64,000 nt of DNA from Dehalococcoidia bacterium (GTDB lineage Bacteria; Chloroflexota; Dehalococcoidia; Tepidiformales; Tepidiformaceae). A program made the position numbers and the translations under genes. The stretch covers positions 1-64,000 of the forward strand of contig PQAO01000008.1 in NCBI GenBank assembly GCA_003104995.1, read 5' to 3'. Below the pieces are notes generated by a model. It was not told the origin of the DNA. It worked only from the letters and a program-made list of their open reading frames with translations, and did not search any database. How positions within the stretch are numbered: the first letter of the stretch is position 1; the number at the start of each line of letters is the position of its first letter. Shown in pieces: positions 24,497-32,866 of this stretch.

Positions 24497-24826
24497 TCAG
24501 CCCCTGCGCTCGACGAGCAGGCCACCGGCAGCTTCATCGCCGGCCAGGCGCCACAGATCGTCGGCTTTGATGCGGGCAATGACTTCGCCGGTCGCGACAT
24601 CGCGGACGAGGATCGCGACCATGATCCCGCTGGCATCGACGACGTAGTCCACTTCGCAAGCCTCCGGGACGCGAGAAGGCGCCAACATGGCGACCAGCCT
24701 TTCCCGCGCGGATTTCTGGCGCCGTGGCTGTTGCTGGTCCCGGCCACGACGGTCGCGCTGGCCCCAGGCCACGGCCTCGGTTGAGGTGTGGACGGGGTCG
24801 ATTGCAGCCAGTCTAAGGTCGGCCAT
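24497..24826 (-). CDS. FlaG-like flagellar protein
   Basis: 109 aa. The C-terminal part (EACEVDYVVDASGIMVAILVRDVATGEVIARIKADDLWRLA) resembles FlaG, a small protein of unknown mechanism linked with filament length and encoded before fliD in many bacteria. The N-terminal half is Arg/Gln-rich and poorly conserved. It is 3 bp upstream of fliD and is preceded by a sigma-28-like promoter. Confidence 0.7.
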   Translation of the reverse strand: MADLRLAAIDPVHTSTEAVAWGQRDRRGRDQQQPRRQKSARERLVAMLAPSRVPEACEVDYVVDASGIMVAILVRDVATGEVIARIKADDLWRLAGDEAAGGLLVERRG

Positions 24827-24856
24827 GGCGGCAGTTCCCTTCAGGAGACTACCTAA

Positions 24857-24883
24857 TCATCGGGTGTGGAGGCCGGATCTTGA
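24857..24883 (-). promoter_or_regulatory. Sigma-28-like promoter of flaG-fliD-fliS
   Basis: Minus strand TCAA (24880-24883), 15-nt spacer, CCCGATGA (24857-24864). It matches the elements before fliC3 and the sortase. Confidence 0.65.
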
Positions 24884-24907
24884 GTGGATGTCGGGAGGCG
24901 ACGGGAG

Positions 24908-25402
24908 CTACAGATTGATCAGTGTGGGCAGGTTGTGGATGCGGAGGATGAGTGAGATTTCGCTGCCATGATGCGCTTCATGGGCCATGAGCCGCTGGAT
25001 AACCCACGCCGGGCTGACGGTGGTTGGCTGTCCCCAGAAGTTGTTCTTCGTGGACTCCACCGTGAGGTCACGGAGCCCCCAGCGGTCGAGACTGGATTCG
25101 ACGACGGCCCAGGTCTTCCCGAACGCTTCCACGAGTTGGTCTGCCGTGCGGGGGTGATCGGGTTCGTCCTCCCAGCCGATCCACTCCGGGCCGACCCCGT
25201 GGTCGTCCTCTCCGAGCATGTAGCACAGCCAGTACATGCGGCCGCCAACCATGTTGGAGGCGAGTTGCCAGATGGCCCACTCGGCCGGGGCGGCGCGAAG
25301 TTGCATTTGTTCGGAGGTCAGGGGCCGGAGGGTCTCGACGATGCGGCGGTGCTGTTCGGCCCACCCCCCGTAGAACGCTTGCATTTCCTTCGGCCTGGCC
25401 AC
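24908..25402 (-). CDS. DinB/DUF664-like four-helix protein
   Basis: 164-aa DinB superfamily protein, a metal-binding four-helix bundle of the YfiT/mycothiol-transferase type. Typical parts are LRPLTSEQMQLRAAPAEWAIWQLASNMVGGRMYWLCYML and the C-terminal VIQRLMAHEAHHGSEISLILR with the two metal His residues; the first His is replaced (WAIWQLASN). It may be a thiol-dependent transferase or inactive. It interrupts the flagellar block between fliC1 and flaG but has its own leaderless start (TAGACT 6 nt before GTG). Confidence 0.8.
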   Translation of the reverse strand: MARPKEMQAFYGGWAEQHRRIVETLRPLTSEQMQLRAAPAEWAIWQLASNMVGGRMYWLCYMLGEDDHGVGPEWIGWEDEPDHPRTADQLVEAFGKTWAVVESSLDRWGLRDLTVESTKNNFWGQPTTVSPAWVIQRLMAHEAHHGSEISLILRIHNLPTLINL

Positions 25403-25408
25403 ACCGGG

Positions 25409-25414
25409 AGTCTA
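25409..25414 (-). promoter_or_regulatory. -10 hexamer of DinB-like gene
   Basis: TAGACT, 6 nt before the GTG at 25402; predicted leaderless mRNA. Confidence 0.3.
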
Positions 25415-25454
25415 TGCGTGTCATGGCCGCGGGGTCGAGGTTGGTGACGCGAAA

Positions 25455-25483
25455 CGGCCCCCACCGGAATCCGGTGGGGGCCG
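25455..25483 (-). terminator. Terminator of fliC1
   Basis: Perfect 13-bp stem (CGGCCCCCACCGG/CCGGTGGGGGCCG) with a 3-nt loop, followed on the minus strand by TTTCG. Confidence 0.85.
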
Positions 25484-25507
25484 CGGGAACTCCTGCGCGA
25501 GCGGTGA

Positions 25508-26707
25508 CTAGCCGCGGAGGAGGGTAAGGACGCTCTGGCTCGCCTGGTTTGCCTGGGCGAGGACGGCGGTACCGGCCTGCTGCAGGATCTGGTTGCTGGC
25601 CATCTGGCTGGAGAGGGCGGCGACATCGGCGTCGCGGATGCGGCTCTCGCTGGCCGTCAGGTTCTCAACCGCGACGCCGAGGCTGTTCACGGTGTGCTCG
25701 AGGCGGTTCTGGGCCGCGCCGAGGTCGCTCCGGCGGGTGTTCAGCGTCGTGATGGCCGCATCTATTTGGTTGATGAACGATTGGGCGGCCGTGTTCGATG
25801 CCACGATGGTGCCGGAGTTCGTCCAGTCGACGCCGCCGCCCGTGAGCAGGTTGAGGCCGGTGGCCTGGGTGGCCCGTGTGTCGTTGAACGATACGTTCAT
25901 GGTGTCGTACGCGGACGTGTTCGCCCCCACCTGGAGTGCGGCCGCACCCGACCCGGTCACGACGATGGTGTCGTCCGCGCCAGCAACGAAGCCGGCACCG
26001 ATGGTGTCCGGGTCCGCGATCGCCGCAGAGGTGTTCAGCGTGATCTTGATCCCGTGCTGGTTGAAGTCGAGCACCTGGGTCCCGTTCGCGCCCATCGCGG
26101 CAAGGCTCACGCTCTGGCCGATGCCAGCGGAGTTCGTCAGGGTCAGTGTGTCGCTGCCGGCGGCGTACGTGAAGGTGTAAGTGCCGGCCTTCGCGCCCGC
26201 GACCTCGATCGATGTCGCCAGGGCGCCGCCCACCGAGTCATTGACGACCAGGTCGGTGAGCGTTGCACCGCCAAGAAGGCCGGTCAGGCTGCCGGTGAGC
26301 AGGTTCTGCCCGTTGAAGCTGGTGGCGTTGGAGATGCGGTCGATCTCGGAGCGGAGCTGCATGAGCTCGGTGCCGATGGAGGTCCGGGCGGCGGAGTCGT
26401 AGGTGTCGTTCGCGGCCTGGACGCCCAGCTCGCGCATACGCTGGAGGATGCTGTGGACTTCGTCCATAGCGCCTTCAGCGGTCTGGATCATCGAGATGCC
26501 GTCCTGGGCGTTCCGGATCGCCTGGCTGTTGCCCCGGATCTGGGCGCGCATCTTTTCCGAAATGCCGAGGCCCGCGGCGTCATCCGCGGCCCGGTTGATG
26601 CGGTAGCCGCTGGAGAGCTTCTCCAGCACCTTCCCCATCTTCATGTTGGTGTTGTTGAGGTTGCGATTGCCGTTGAGGGCGGCGACGTTGGTGACGATCG
26701 ACGACAT
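25508..26707 (-). CDS. fliC: Flagellin 1
   Basis: 399-aa filament subunit. Conserved D0/D1 ends: N-terminal LSSGYRINRAADDAAGLGISEKMRAQIRG and C-terminal TLNTRRSDLGAAQNRLEHTVNSLGVAVENLTASESRIRDADVA with QAGTAVLAQANQ. The central ~190 residues form the variable surface domain. It is almost identical to flagellin 2, including the normally variable middle, so it looks like a recent duplication or a converted copy. The element GGTTATCGCG (read on +) lies 79 bp upstream, exactly as before flagellin 2. A terminator follows. Confidence 0.97.
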   Translation of the reverse strand: MSSIVTNVAALNGNRNLNNTNMKMGKVLEKLSSGYRINRAADDAAGLGISEKMRAQIRGNSQAIRNAQDGISMIQTAEGAMDEVHSILQRMRELGVQAANDTYDSAARTSIGTELMQLRSEIDRISNATSFNGQNLLTGSLTGLLGGATLTDLVVNDSVGGALATSIEVAGAKAGTYTFTYAAGSDTLTLTNSAGIGQSVSLAAMGANGTQVLDFNQHGIKITLNTSAAIADPDTIGAGFVAGADDTIVVTGSGAAALQVGANTSAYDTMNVSFNDTRATQATGLNLLTGGGVDWTNSGTIVASNTAAQSFINQIDAAITTLNTRRSDLGAAQNRLEHTVNSLGVAVENLTASESRIRDADVAALSSQMASNQILQQAGTAVLAQANQASQSVLTLLRG

Positions 26708-26785
26708 TGTTGCTAGTCCCCTTGTACCAGTCTCGGCCCTCAGTCCCGGGGCCGGTTCCACGTTTGGTGGAAGTGGTGACAGGGT

Positions 26786-26795
26786 GGTTATCGCG
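26786..26795 (-). promoter_or_regulatory. Conserved element upstream of fliC1
   Basis: CGCGATAACC on the minus strand, resembling the sigma-28 -10 (GCCGATAA), 79 bp before the start. No good -35 at the standard distance. Confidence 0.45.
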
Positions 26796-26955
26796 CGGTG
26801 GACGGCGGGAAAAGGGTGCCGGAAGGGGGACAACCGGGAACGATCCGGTGAACCCGGTGGCGGGCCGGGGGACAGACAGTGGACAGAGGGTGGACGAGGA
26901 GAGGGAAGAGCAAAGAGGAAGCCGGAAAGCGGAGAGTCCGGGCCGGAAACGCGAA

Positions 26956-26979
26956 CGCCCCCTCCAGGCGGAGGGGGCG
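26956..26979 (-). terminator. Terminator of fliC2
   Basis: 10-bp stem CGCCCCCTCC/GGAGGGGGCG with a 4-nt loop, about 30 bp after the flagellin 2 stop; minus-strand sequence continues TTCGCGTTT. Confidence 0.8.
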
Positions 26980-27006
26980 CGCGCGGGACTGGGAGCCTCG
27001 CGGTGA

Positions 27007-28203
27007 TTACCGGAGGAGGCTCAGGACTGCCTGGGAGCTCTGGTTGGCCTGCGAGAGGACGGCGGTGCCGGCCTGCTGCAGGATCTGGTTGCTGACCATC
27101 TGGGTCGAGAGGGCGGCGACGTCGGCGTCGCGGATCCGGCTCTCGCTGGCCGTCAGGTTCTCAACTGCGACGCCGAGGCTGTTCACGGTGTGCTCGAGGC
27201 GGTTCTGGGCCGCGCCGAGGTCGCTCCGGCGGGTGTTCAGCGTCGTGATGGCGGTATCGATCTGGTTGATGAACGCCTGCGAGGCCGTGTTCGAGGCCAC
27301 GATGGTGCCGGAGTTCGTCCAGTCGACGCCGCCGCCCGTGAGCAGGTTCAGGCCGCCAGCCTGCGTGGCGCGTACGTCGTTGAACGAGATGTTCATGGAG
27401 TCGTAGGCGGAGGTGTTCGCCCCCACCTGGAGTGCGGCCGCACCCGACCCGGTCACAACGATGGTGTCGTCCGCGCCAGCAACGAATCCGGCGCCGATGG
27501 TGTCCGGGTCCGCGATCGCCGCAGAGGTGTTCAGCGTGATCTTGATCCCGTGCTGGTTGAAGTCGAGCACCTGGGTCCCGTTCGCGCCCATCGCGGCAAG
27601 GCTCACGCTCTGGCCGATGCCAGCGGAGTTCGTCAGGGTCAGCGTGTCGCTGCCGGCGGCGTACGTGAAGGTGTAAGTGCCGGCCTTCGCGCCGGCGACC
27701 TCGACCGACGTCGCCAGGGCGCCGCCGACCGAGTCGTTCGTGACCAGGTCGGTGAGCGTTGCACCACCCAGCGCGCCCGTCAGGCTGCCGGTGAGGAGGT
27801 TCTGCCCGTTGAAGCTGGTGGCGTTGGCGATGCGGTCGATCTCGGAGCGGAGCTGAACGAGCTCGGTGCCGATGGAGGTCCGGGCCGCGCTGTCGTAGGT
27901 GTCGTTGGCGGCCTGGACGCCCAGCTCGCGCATACGCTGGAGGATGCTGTGGACTTCGTCCATGGCGCCTTCAGCGGTCTGGATCATCGAGATGCCGTCC
28001 TGGGCGTTCCGGATCGCCTGGCTGTTGCCCCGGATCTGGGCGCGCATCTTTTCCGAAATGCCGAGGCCCGCCGCGTCGTCCGCGGCCCGGTTGATGCGGT
28101 AGCCGCTGGAGAGCTTCTCCAGCACCTTGCCCATCTTCATGCCGGTGAGGCTGAGGTTGCGCTGTCCGTTGAGGGCAGCAACGTTCGTAACGATCGATGA
28201 CAT
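27007..28203 (-). CDS. fliC: Flagellin 2
   Basis: 398-aa filament subunit with the same D0/D1 signatures as flagellin 1. The two proteins differ at scattered positions only (for example GNRNLNNTN versus GQRNLSLTG near the N-terminus). DNA from about 27410 to 27715 is nearly the same as 25910 to 26215, which covers the middle domain. It has its own CGCGATAACC element and terminator, so it is an independent transcription unit. Secreted through the flagellar type III apparatus with FliS as chaperone. Confidence 0.97.
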   Translation of the reverse strand: MSSIVTNVAALNGQRNLSLTGMKMGKVLEKLSSGYRINRAADDAAGLGISEKMRAQIRGNSQAIRNAQDGISMIQTAEGAMDEVHSILQRMRELGVQAANDTYDSAARTSIGTELVQLRSEIDRIANATSFNGQNLLTGSLTGALGGATLTDLVTNDSVGGALATSVEVAGAKAGTYTFTYAAGSDTLTLTNSAGIGQSVSLAAMGANGTQVLDFNQHGIKITLNTSAAIADPDTIGAGFVAGADDTIVVTGSGAAALQVGANTSAYDSMNISFNDVRATQAGGLNLLTGGGVDWTNSGTIVASNTASQAFINQIDTAITTLNTRRSDLGAAQNRLEHTVNSLGVAVENLTASESRIRDADVAALSTQMVSNQILQQAGTAVLSQANQSSQAVLSLLR

Positions 28204-28281
28204 GTTTTGTCTTCCCCTTACACGATTGGGCCGTGGATGCGGCCCTCCTGCCCCTCTGGGATTAGGCAGGTGTGACGCCTT

Positions 28282-28291
28282 GGTTATCGCG
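28282..28291 (-). promoter_or_regulatory. Conserved element upstream of fliC2
   Basis: CGCGATAACC on the minus strand, 79 bp before the start as in fliC1; a CTAA lies 14 nt further upstream (sigma-28-like). Confidence 0.5.
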
Positions 28292-28413
28292 GGATCAGTT
28301 GTCCATTAGGGGTGCAGGAAGGGGTACGCAAGGGTTCAACGAGTGACAAAACAGGGTGTGATGGTTGCAGGCCAGTGGTTGAGCTGGGCAACGGCGTCCT
28401 GGCGGCACACGAG

Positions 28414-28447
28414 GAAACGGGGAGGTCCGGGTGGACCTCCCCGTTTC
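28414..28447 (-). terminator. Terminator of fliC3
   Basis: Perfect 15-bp stem (GAAACGGGGAGGTCC/GGACCTCCCCGTTTC) with a 4-nt loop; on the minus strand the 3' arm ends in GTTTC. Confidence 0.85.
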
Positions 28448-28477
28448 AAGGAGAGCGGCGTCGATCGGGCCGGCGGA

Positions 28478-30007
28478 TTATCTCTGGAGGAGTTGGAGGA
28501 CCGCCTGCGGGGTCTGGTTCGCCTGGGCGAGGACGGAGACGCCGGCGGACTGGAGGATGTTGGCAGCGACGAGGTCGCTCGAGAGCTCGGCGATGTCGGA
28601 GTCGCGGATGCGGCTTTCGCTGGCGGTGAGGTTCTCGACAGCGACGCCGAGACTGTTGATGGTGTGTTCGAGGCGGTTCTGGGCGGCACCGAGGGTGCCG
28701 CGAAGGCTGTTGAGGGTCTGGATGGCGCCATCGAGGGCACTCATCAGGTTGTGCGAGTTCTGGATGGTGGCGACAGCGGCGGAAGGTGAGCCGGAAAGCA
28801 GGCCGCCGGCTCCGCCGAGTTGAAAGGCCGAATTGCCAAGTTGATCTGACGCCAGGCTGACAAAGTCGAGGGTGAGCGTATCGGGCACGTTCGCCCCCAC
28901 CTGGAGGGTTGACTGGGAGCCAGTTCCTTCCACGGTGATGGCTCCAGCTGCGATGACGCCAGCAATGACGTTGGCAATGGTCTGCGTGCCAGGCCCATTC
29001 GAGAGCGAGATCGAAATGCCGAGCTGGTTGAAGTCCAGCACTCGGGTCTCGTTGGCCGCAAGGGCTGTGAGCCCGGAGATGGTCTGCGCCGTACCGTCGG
29101 CCCCGGTGAGGGTCAGTGAGCCGGCAGCGCTCGAGCTGAAGGTGTAGTCCTGAGGCCGCGAGTTGGTCGACTGGAGCGCCGAGACACTCGTACCGGAAAT
29201 GACCATGGTGTCGTTTGCCGGAAGGACGATGTCGGTGAGGAAGTTGGCGGCGGTGTAGGGCGTCCCACCTCCGATGGCGTTGGCAACGTTGACGGTGAAG
29301 CCGTTGGAAAAGACCACGTTCGCGTTGGCGCCATCGGCAATCGAGGCTGGCGGAGTGGCCGTCGCCACGACGCTGTTCGCCGCATTGCGCATCTCGACGG
29401 TTCCGCCATTCACGGTAAACGAGTAGCTGCCTGCCGGCGGGAGGGTGCCGAAGGTCGCCGTGACACCTGCCCGGAGCGTGTCGCCGGAGACGAGGTCGGT
29501 GCCAGCCACGCCTGCGTTGGCGGTGGCGATGATGGCGGTGCCGACGTTCAGCGCGGAAGCCGTGCCAACCTGGCTCGAAAGGGCACCCGTGAGGACCTTC
29601 TGGCCATTGAACTCGGTGCTGAAGGCGATCCGGTCGATTTCCGTCCGGAGCTGGACCAGCTCCTCGCCGATGCTGGTGCGCTCGGGGCCGTTATCGGCGT
29701 AGGTGCCGTTGGCGGCCTGGACGGCGAGTTCGCGCATGCGCTGGAGGATGGCGTGGACTTCGTCCATGGCGCCTTCAGCGGTCTGGAGCATGGAGATGCC
29801 GTCCTGGGCGTTGCGGAGAGCCTGCTTGTTGCCACGGATCTGGGCGCGCATCTTCTCGCTAATCGCGAGGCCGGCGGCGTCATCGGCGGCGCGGTTGATA
29901 CGGTAACCGCTGGCGAGCTTTTCGAGCGTTTTGCCCATTTTCAGGCCAGTACGGGCAAGGTTGCGCTGGCCATTGATGGCGCTCACGTTGGTCATGATTC
30001 GGGTCAT
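28478..30007 (-). CDS. fliC: Flagellin 3 (long, divergent middle)
   Basis: 509-aa flagellin. D0/D1 ends match the family (LASGYRINRAADDAAGLAISEKMRAQIRG; LGAAQNRLEHTINSLGVAVENLTASESRIRDSDIAEL). The middle is about 110 residues longer than in flagellins 1 and 2 and unlike them, except for a shared block (RVLDFNQLGISISL... STLQVGANVPDTLTLDF) that links D1 to the surface domain. A filament of mixed subunits, or a role in one part of the filament, is likely. The sigma-28-like promoter upstream is the best of the three flagellin promoters. Confidence 0.96.
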   Translation of the reverse strand: MTRIMTNVSAINGQRNLARTGLKMGKTLEKLASGYRINRAADDAAGLAISEKMRAQIRGNKQALRNAQDGISMLQTAEGAMDEVHAILQRMRELAVQAANGTYADNGPERTSIGEELVQLRTEIDRIAFSTEFNGQKVLTGALSSQVGTASALNVGTAIIATANAGVAGTDLVSGDTLRAGVTATFGTLPPAGSYSFTVNGGTVEMRNAANSVVATATPPASIADGANANVVFSNGFTVNVANAIGGGTPYTAANFLTDIVLPANDTMVISGTSVSALQSTNSRPQDYTFSSSAAGSLTLTGADGTAQTISGLTALAANETRVLDFNQLGISISLSNGPGTQTIANVIAGVIAAGAITVEGTGSQSTLQVGANVPDTLTLDFVSLASDQLGNSAFQLGGAGGLLSGSPSAAVATIQNSHNLMSALDGAIQTLNSLRGTLGAAQNRLEHTINSLGVAVENLTASESRIRDSDIAELSSDLVAANILQSAGVSVLAQANQTPQAVLQLLQR

Positions 30008-30094
30008 TGTTGTCTCCCTTTGGCCGCTGCCCGGCCTGGTGGTCCTGACCCTCCGGTGAGAGTGCCGCTCTCCCGCAGGGTGTCTCTGTGGTGA

Positions 30095-30121
30095 CTATCG
30101 GGTGACAACAGTGGAGCTTGA
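30095..30121 (-). promoter_or_regulatory. Sigma-28-like promoter of fliC3
   Basis: Minus strand TCAA (30118-30121), 15-nt spacer, CCCGATAG (30095-30102), 88 bp before the start codon. Confidence 0.65.
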
Positions 30122-30174
30122 GTGACAAACCGGTGGATGCGCGCAGAATCGGGGAAACCCCTGATGTCGCGGCG

Positions 30175-30990
30175 TCAGCGGAAATTGGGTTCGCGCTTTT
30201 CGAGGAGGGCGGCGACACCTTCGCGGAAGTCGGGCGAGGTGGTCATCTGGTCGAGGAGCATCTCCGACTCGGCGACAGAGGAACCGATGTCGCGATGGAG
30301 GTCTGTGTACACCTGGCGGCGCGTGGCGTGCAGCGAGGAAGGGGCGATCACCCGCGAGAGCATGTGCGCGTAGGAGTAGACGCCGGGCATGAGGTCTTCG
30401 GCCGGGAAGACCTGGTGGACCAGGCCCAGGGCGTGGGCTTCCTCCGCGAGAAACACACGGCTCGAGAGCAGGAGCTCCTGTGCCCGGGAGAGGCCGATCA
30501 GCCGGGGAAGGAGCCAAGAGAGTCCGTACTCCGCGGGGAGCCCGAGCCTGCCGTGGGCGGTGGTGAGCTTGGCGCCCACGGCTGCGAAGCGAATGTCGGC
30601 GAAACACGCGAGGACGAGGCCCACTCCCGCGGCCGGTCCATTGATGGCGGCGATGACCGGCCTGGTCAGGCCGAAGTGGAAGGCGAAATTGTGGTCGAAC
30701 TCAGGACGGACGCCGTAGCCGGGGTTGGCCAGCTCCCCGCGGATGCCCGAGTCGTAACCGCCCTTCTCGACATGGCCCTCGAGGGCCTGCGAATCGGCGC
30801 CGGCGCAGAACCCGCGACCGGCGCCCGTGACCACAATGGCGCGAACGGCCGGATCGGACTCGGCCTGTTCGATGCACCAGCGGTACTCGGTGTGCATGCG
30901 CCCGGTCCAGGCATTGAGACGGTGCGGGCGATTGAGGGTGACCGTCGCGACCGGGCCGTCGACGGCGTAGGTGGTGGCCTTGAGTTCCAT
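30175..30990 (-). CDS. Enoyl-CoA hydratase/isomerase family protein
   Basis: 271-aa crotonase. It shows LNRPHRLNAW, GAGRGFCAGADSQ (oxyanion hole), AAINGPAAGVGLVLACFADIRFAA and HGRLGLPAEYGLSWLLPRLIG, where the Glu after LPA could be catalytic. The first hydratase Glu is absent, so isomerase or another crotonase reaction is possible. The start is fixed by family length and by TACAAT 7 nt upstream. It is divergent from the acyltransferase operon. Confidence 0.88.
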   Translation of the reverse strand: MELKATTYAVDGPVATVTLNRPHRLNAWTGRMHTEYRWCIEQAESDPAVRAIVVTGAGRGFCAGADSQALEGHVEKGGYDSGIRGELANPGYGVRPEFDHNFAFHFGLTRPVIAAINGPAAGVGLVLACFADIRFAAVGAKLTTAHGRLGLPAEYGLSWLLPRLIGLSRAQELLLSSRVFLAEEAHALGLVHQVFPAEDLMPGVYSYAHMLSRVIAPSSLHATRRQVYTDLHRDIGSSVAESEMLLDQMTTSPDFREGVAALLEKREPNFR

Positions 30991-30997
30991 GGCGGGA

Positions 30998-31003
30998 ATT
31001 GTA
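30998..31003 (-). promoter_or_regulatory. -10 hexamer of crotonase gene
   Basis: TACAAT, 7 nt before the ATG at 30990; predicted leaderless mRNA. Confidence 0.4.
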
Positions 31004-31088
31004 AGCGGGCTCGTGAGGGCCCGCCCCGATAAGATACGAACGTGATCGTCCGCAGTTCTGTTCTTCGAATGGTCCGGGAGGCAGCAGC

Positions 31089-31994
31089 GTGAGCGGTCTC
31101 GGGGCGAGCGCCCAGTACTGGGCGTGGCGGACGGTTTCTGCCACGGTGGGGCGGCTACCCATCCGCGCGAGTTACGGACTGGCAACGGCGGCCGGAACTG
31201 CCGGGTACTACCTGTGGCCGCGGGGGCGGCGGGCTACGCATGCGAACTTCCGGCGGGTGCTTCCTGGCGCATCGCAGGAAGAGGTGCGGCGTGTGGCGCG
31301 ACGGTCACTGGTGAACTACTGCCGGTACCTGGCTGATTTCGTGCGATTTCCACGGCTCGGGCCCGGAGCGGTTGTCACCCTGGTCGATGGCGGCACGGAG
31401 TTCGCGTCTCTCGATAAGGTGCTGGAAGGCGGCAGAGGTGCGGTCATTGTGTGCATGCACTTCGGGAACTGGGACCTGGGGGCGGCAGCCACGGCAGCAA
31501 GGGGATACCACCCGACGGTGGTGGCCGACACCTTCGCGGATCCAAGGCTCGATGCGATGGTGCTTGGCGCCCGCGAGCGGTTGGGGATGCGCGTTGTGAA
31601 GGTGGAACAGGTGGGTCCGTCGTTGCTGCGCGCGCTGAAGCGGAATGGGCTGGTTGCGTTGCTGATCGACCAGCCACGGGACGGCGATGGGGTGCGCGTG
31701 CGGTTCTTTGGAGGGGAGATTGCGGTACCGGCCGGGCCGGCGCGGGTTGCGTTGCGCAGCGGAGCCAAGGTCATCCCCACGGCTTTCGCGCGGGTTGAGC
31801 CCGGCAAGCCGAACGTGGTGACGCTCTGTGACTTCGGTGTGGAGCTACCTCACAGCGGAGACCGGGAACAGGACATCCAGGCATTGACGCAGGCGATCGT
31901 GGCGTCGCATGAGGCGTTCATTCGGCGTTACCCCGACCAGTGGTACATGTTCCGGCCGATGTTCGTCGCGAGCGGCGGAGAGGTGGCCGCGTGA
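31089..31994 (+). CDS. Lysophospholipid acyltransferase family protein (PatA-like) 1
   Basis: 301-aa membrane-associated acyltransferase of the LpxL/HtrB/PatA group. The catalytic HX4D motif is HFGNWD; other family features are LLIDQPRDGDGVRVRFFGGEIAVPAGPARVALRSGAKVIP and the terminal HEAFIRRYPDQWYMFRPMF. In mycobacteria PatA acylates the mannose of phosphatidylinositol mannosides and is encoded between pgsA1 and pimA; here the gene opens an operon with pimA-like and CDP-alcohol transferase genes, so the same role is likely. GTG start with GGGAGG 7 nt upstream. Confidence 0.85.
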   Translation: MSGLGASAQYWAWRTVSATVGRLPIRASYGLATAAGTAGYYLWPRGRRATHANFRRVLPGASQEEVRRVARRSLVNYCRYLADFVRFPRLGPGAVVTLVDGGTEFASLDKVLEGGRGAVIVCMHFGNWDLGAAATAARGYHPTVVADTFADPRLDAMVLGARERLGMRVVKVEQVGPSLLRALKRNGLVALLIDQPRDGDGVRVRFFGGEIAVPAGPARVALRSGAKVIPTAFARVEPGKPNVVTLCDFGVELPHSGDREQDIQALTQAIVASHEAFIRRYPDQWYMFRPMFVASGGEVAA

Positions 31995-32866
31995 TCAACC
32001 GCCTGTGGTGGATGCGCGCGACTCACCCCCTGGCGAGCCGGTATCCCGGGGCGTTCTATCGGGTGGCATCGGCGGCCGCCGCCGTCGCGTGGGTCGTGCG
32101 GCGTGACCTTCGCCGGAACCTCGTACGGAATATGCTGCCGCTCTGCGACGGCGACCTCGCGCAGGCGAAGCGAGCGAGCAAAAAGGCCATGAAGCACGCT
32201 GCACAATATTATGTAGACCTGGCATCCCTGTCGCGGCGGGATATCTCGAGGTTCGAGGAAAGCCACCTGGAGATCTTCCACGCCGAACGGCTGGAGATTC
32301 TCGCGGCACAAGGGCCGCTCGTCATCGTGAGCGCCCACACTGGCAATGCGGAACTGGCAATTCAGGTACTGACGTACCGGGGCAGGCCCTTTGTGGCGCT
32401 GGTCGAAGCGCTCGAGCCGCGCGAACTTGCGGAGTACATGCTGAGCCTGCGGTCGTCGGCGGGGGGCACGTTCCACGAGGCAACGTTTGGTGGTGTACGG
32501 GCGATGATGGCGGCGCTGAAGAATGGCCAGATCGCCGGCGTGATGGGGGACCGGGACATCCAGGACACCGGGGTCTGCGTGACGTTCTGCGGCCGCCATG
32601 TCAAGGTGCCGCGAGGGCCATGGGAACTCGCGAGGCGGTTCGACGCGCCGGTGCTCCCGGTCTTCTCCGCGCGCAAGCATGGAGACCAATTCCGGATCGA
32701 CGTGGGGGAGGTGTTCCGCGTGGCCCGGACGGGTGACCTCGAATGCGACATCCGCCGCGCCGCGGAACGGTACGTCCGGCTGCTGGAGGCCCAACTGCGG
32801 CGCGATCCCGGTCAATGGACCGTACTCGAGGACTTCTGGAAGGTGCATGGCTGTGGGAATCGCTGA
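31991..32866 (+). CDS. Lysophospholipid acyltransferase family protein 2 (HX4E variant)
   Basis: 291-aa second acyltransferase of the same family, overlapping the first by GTGA. The expected HX4D is HTGNAE, with Glu replacing Asp. Other landmarks remain: ALKNGQIAGVMGDRDIQDTGVCVTFCGRHVKVPRGPWELARRFDAPVLPVFS and a closing RDPGQWTVLEDFW. It may add the second acyl chain, or have altered or lost catalysis. Members of this family with Glu are uncommon in my knowledge. Confidence 0.82.
   Translation: MINRLWWMRATHPLASRYPGAFYRVASAAAAVAWVVRRDLRRNLVRNMLPLCDGDLAQAKRASKKAMKHAAQYYVDLASLSRRDISRFEESHLEIFHAERLEILAAQGPLVIVSAHTGNAELAIQVLTYRGRPFVALVEALEPRELAEYMLSLRSSAGGTFHEATFGGVRAMMAALKNGQIAGVMGDRDIQDTGVCVTFCGRHVKVPRGPWELARRFDAPVLPVFSARKHGDQFRIDVGEVFRVARTGDLECDIRRAAERYVRLLEAQLRRDPGQWTVLEDFWKVHGCGNR

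Noticed and set aside
26768..26800. Full sigma-28 promoter for fliC1
   Set aside because: The -10-like CGCGATAA is there, but no TAAA/TCAA-like -35 at 14-16 nt; kept only as a conserved element.
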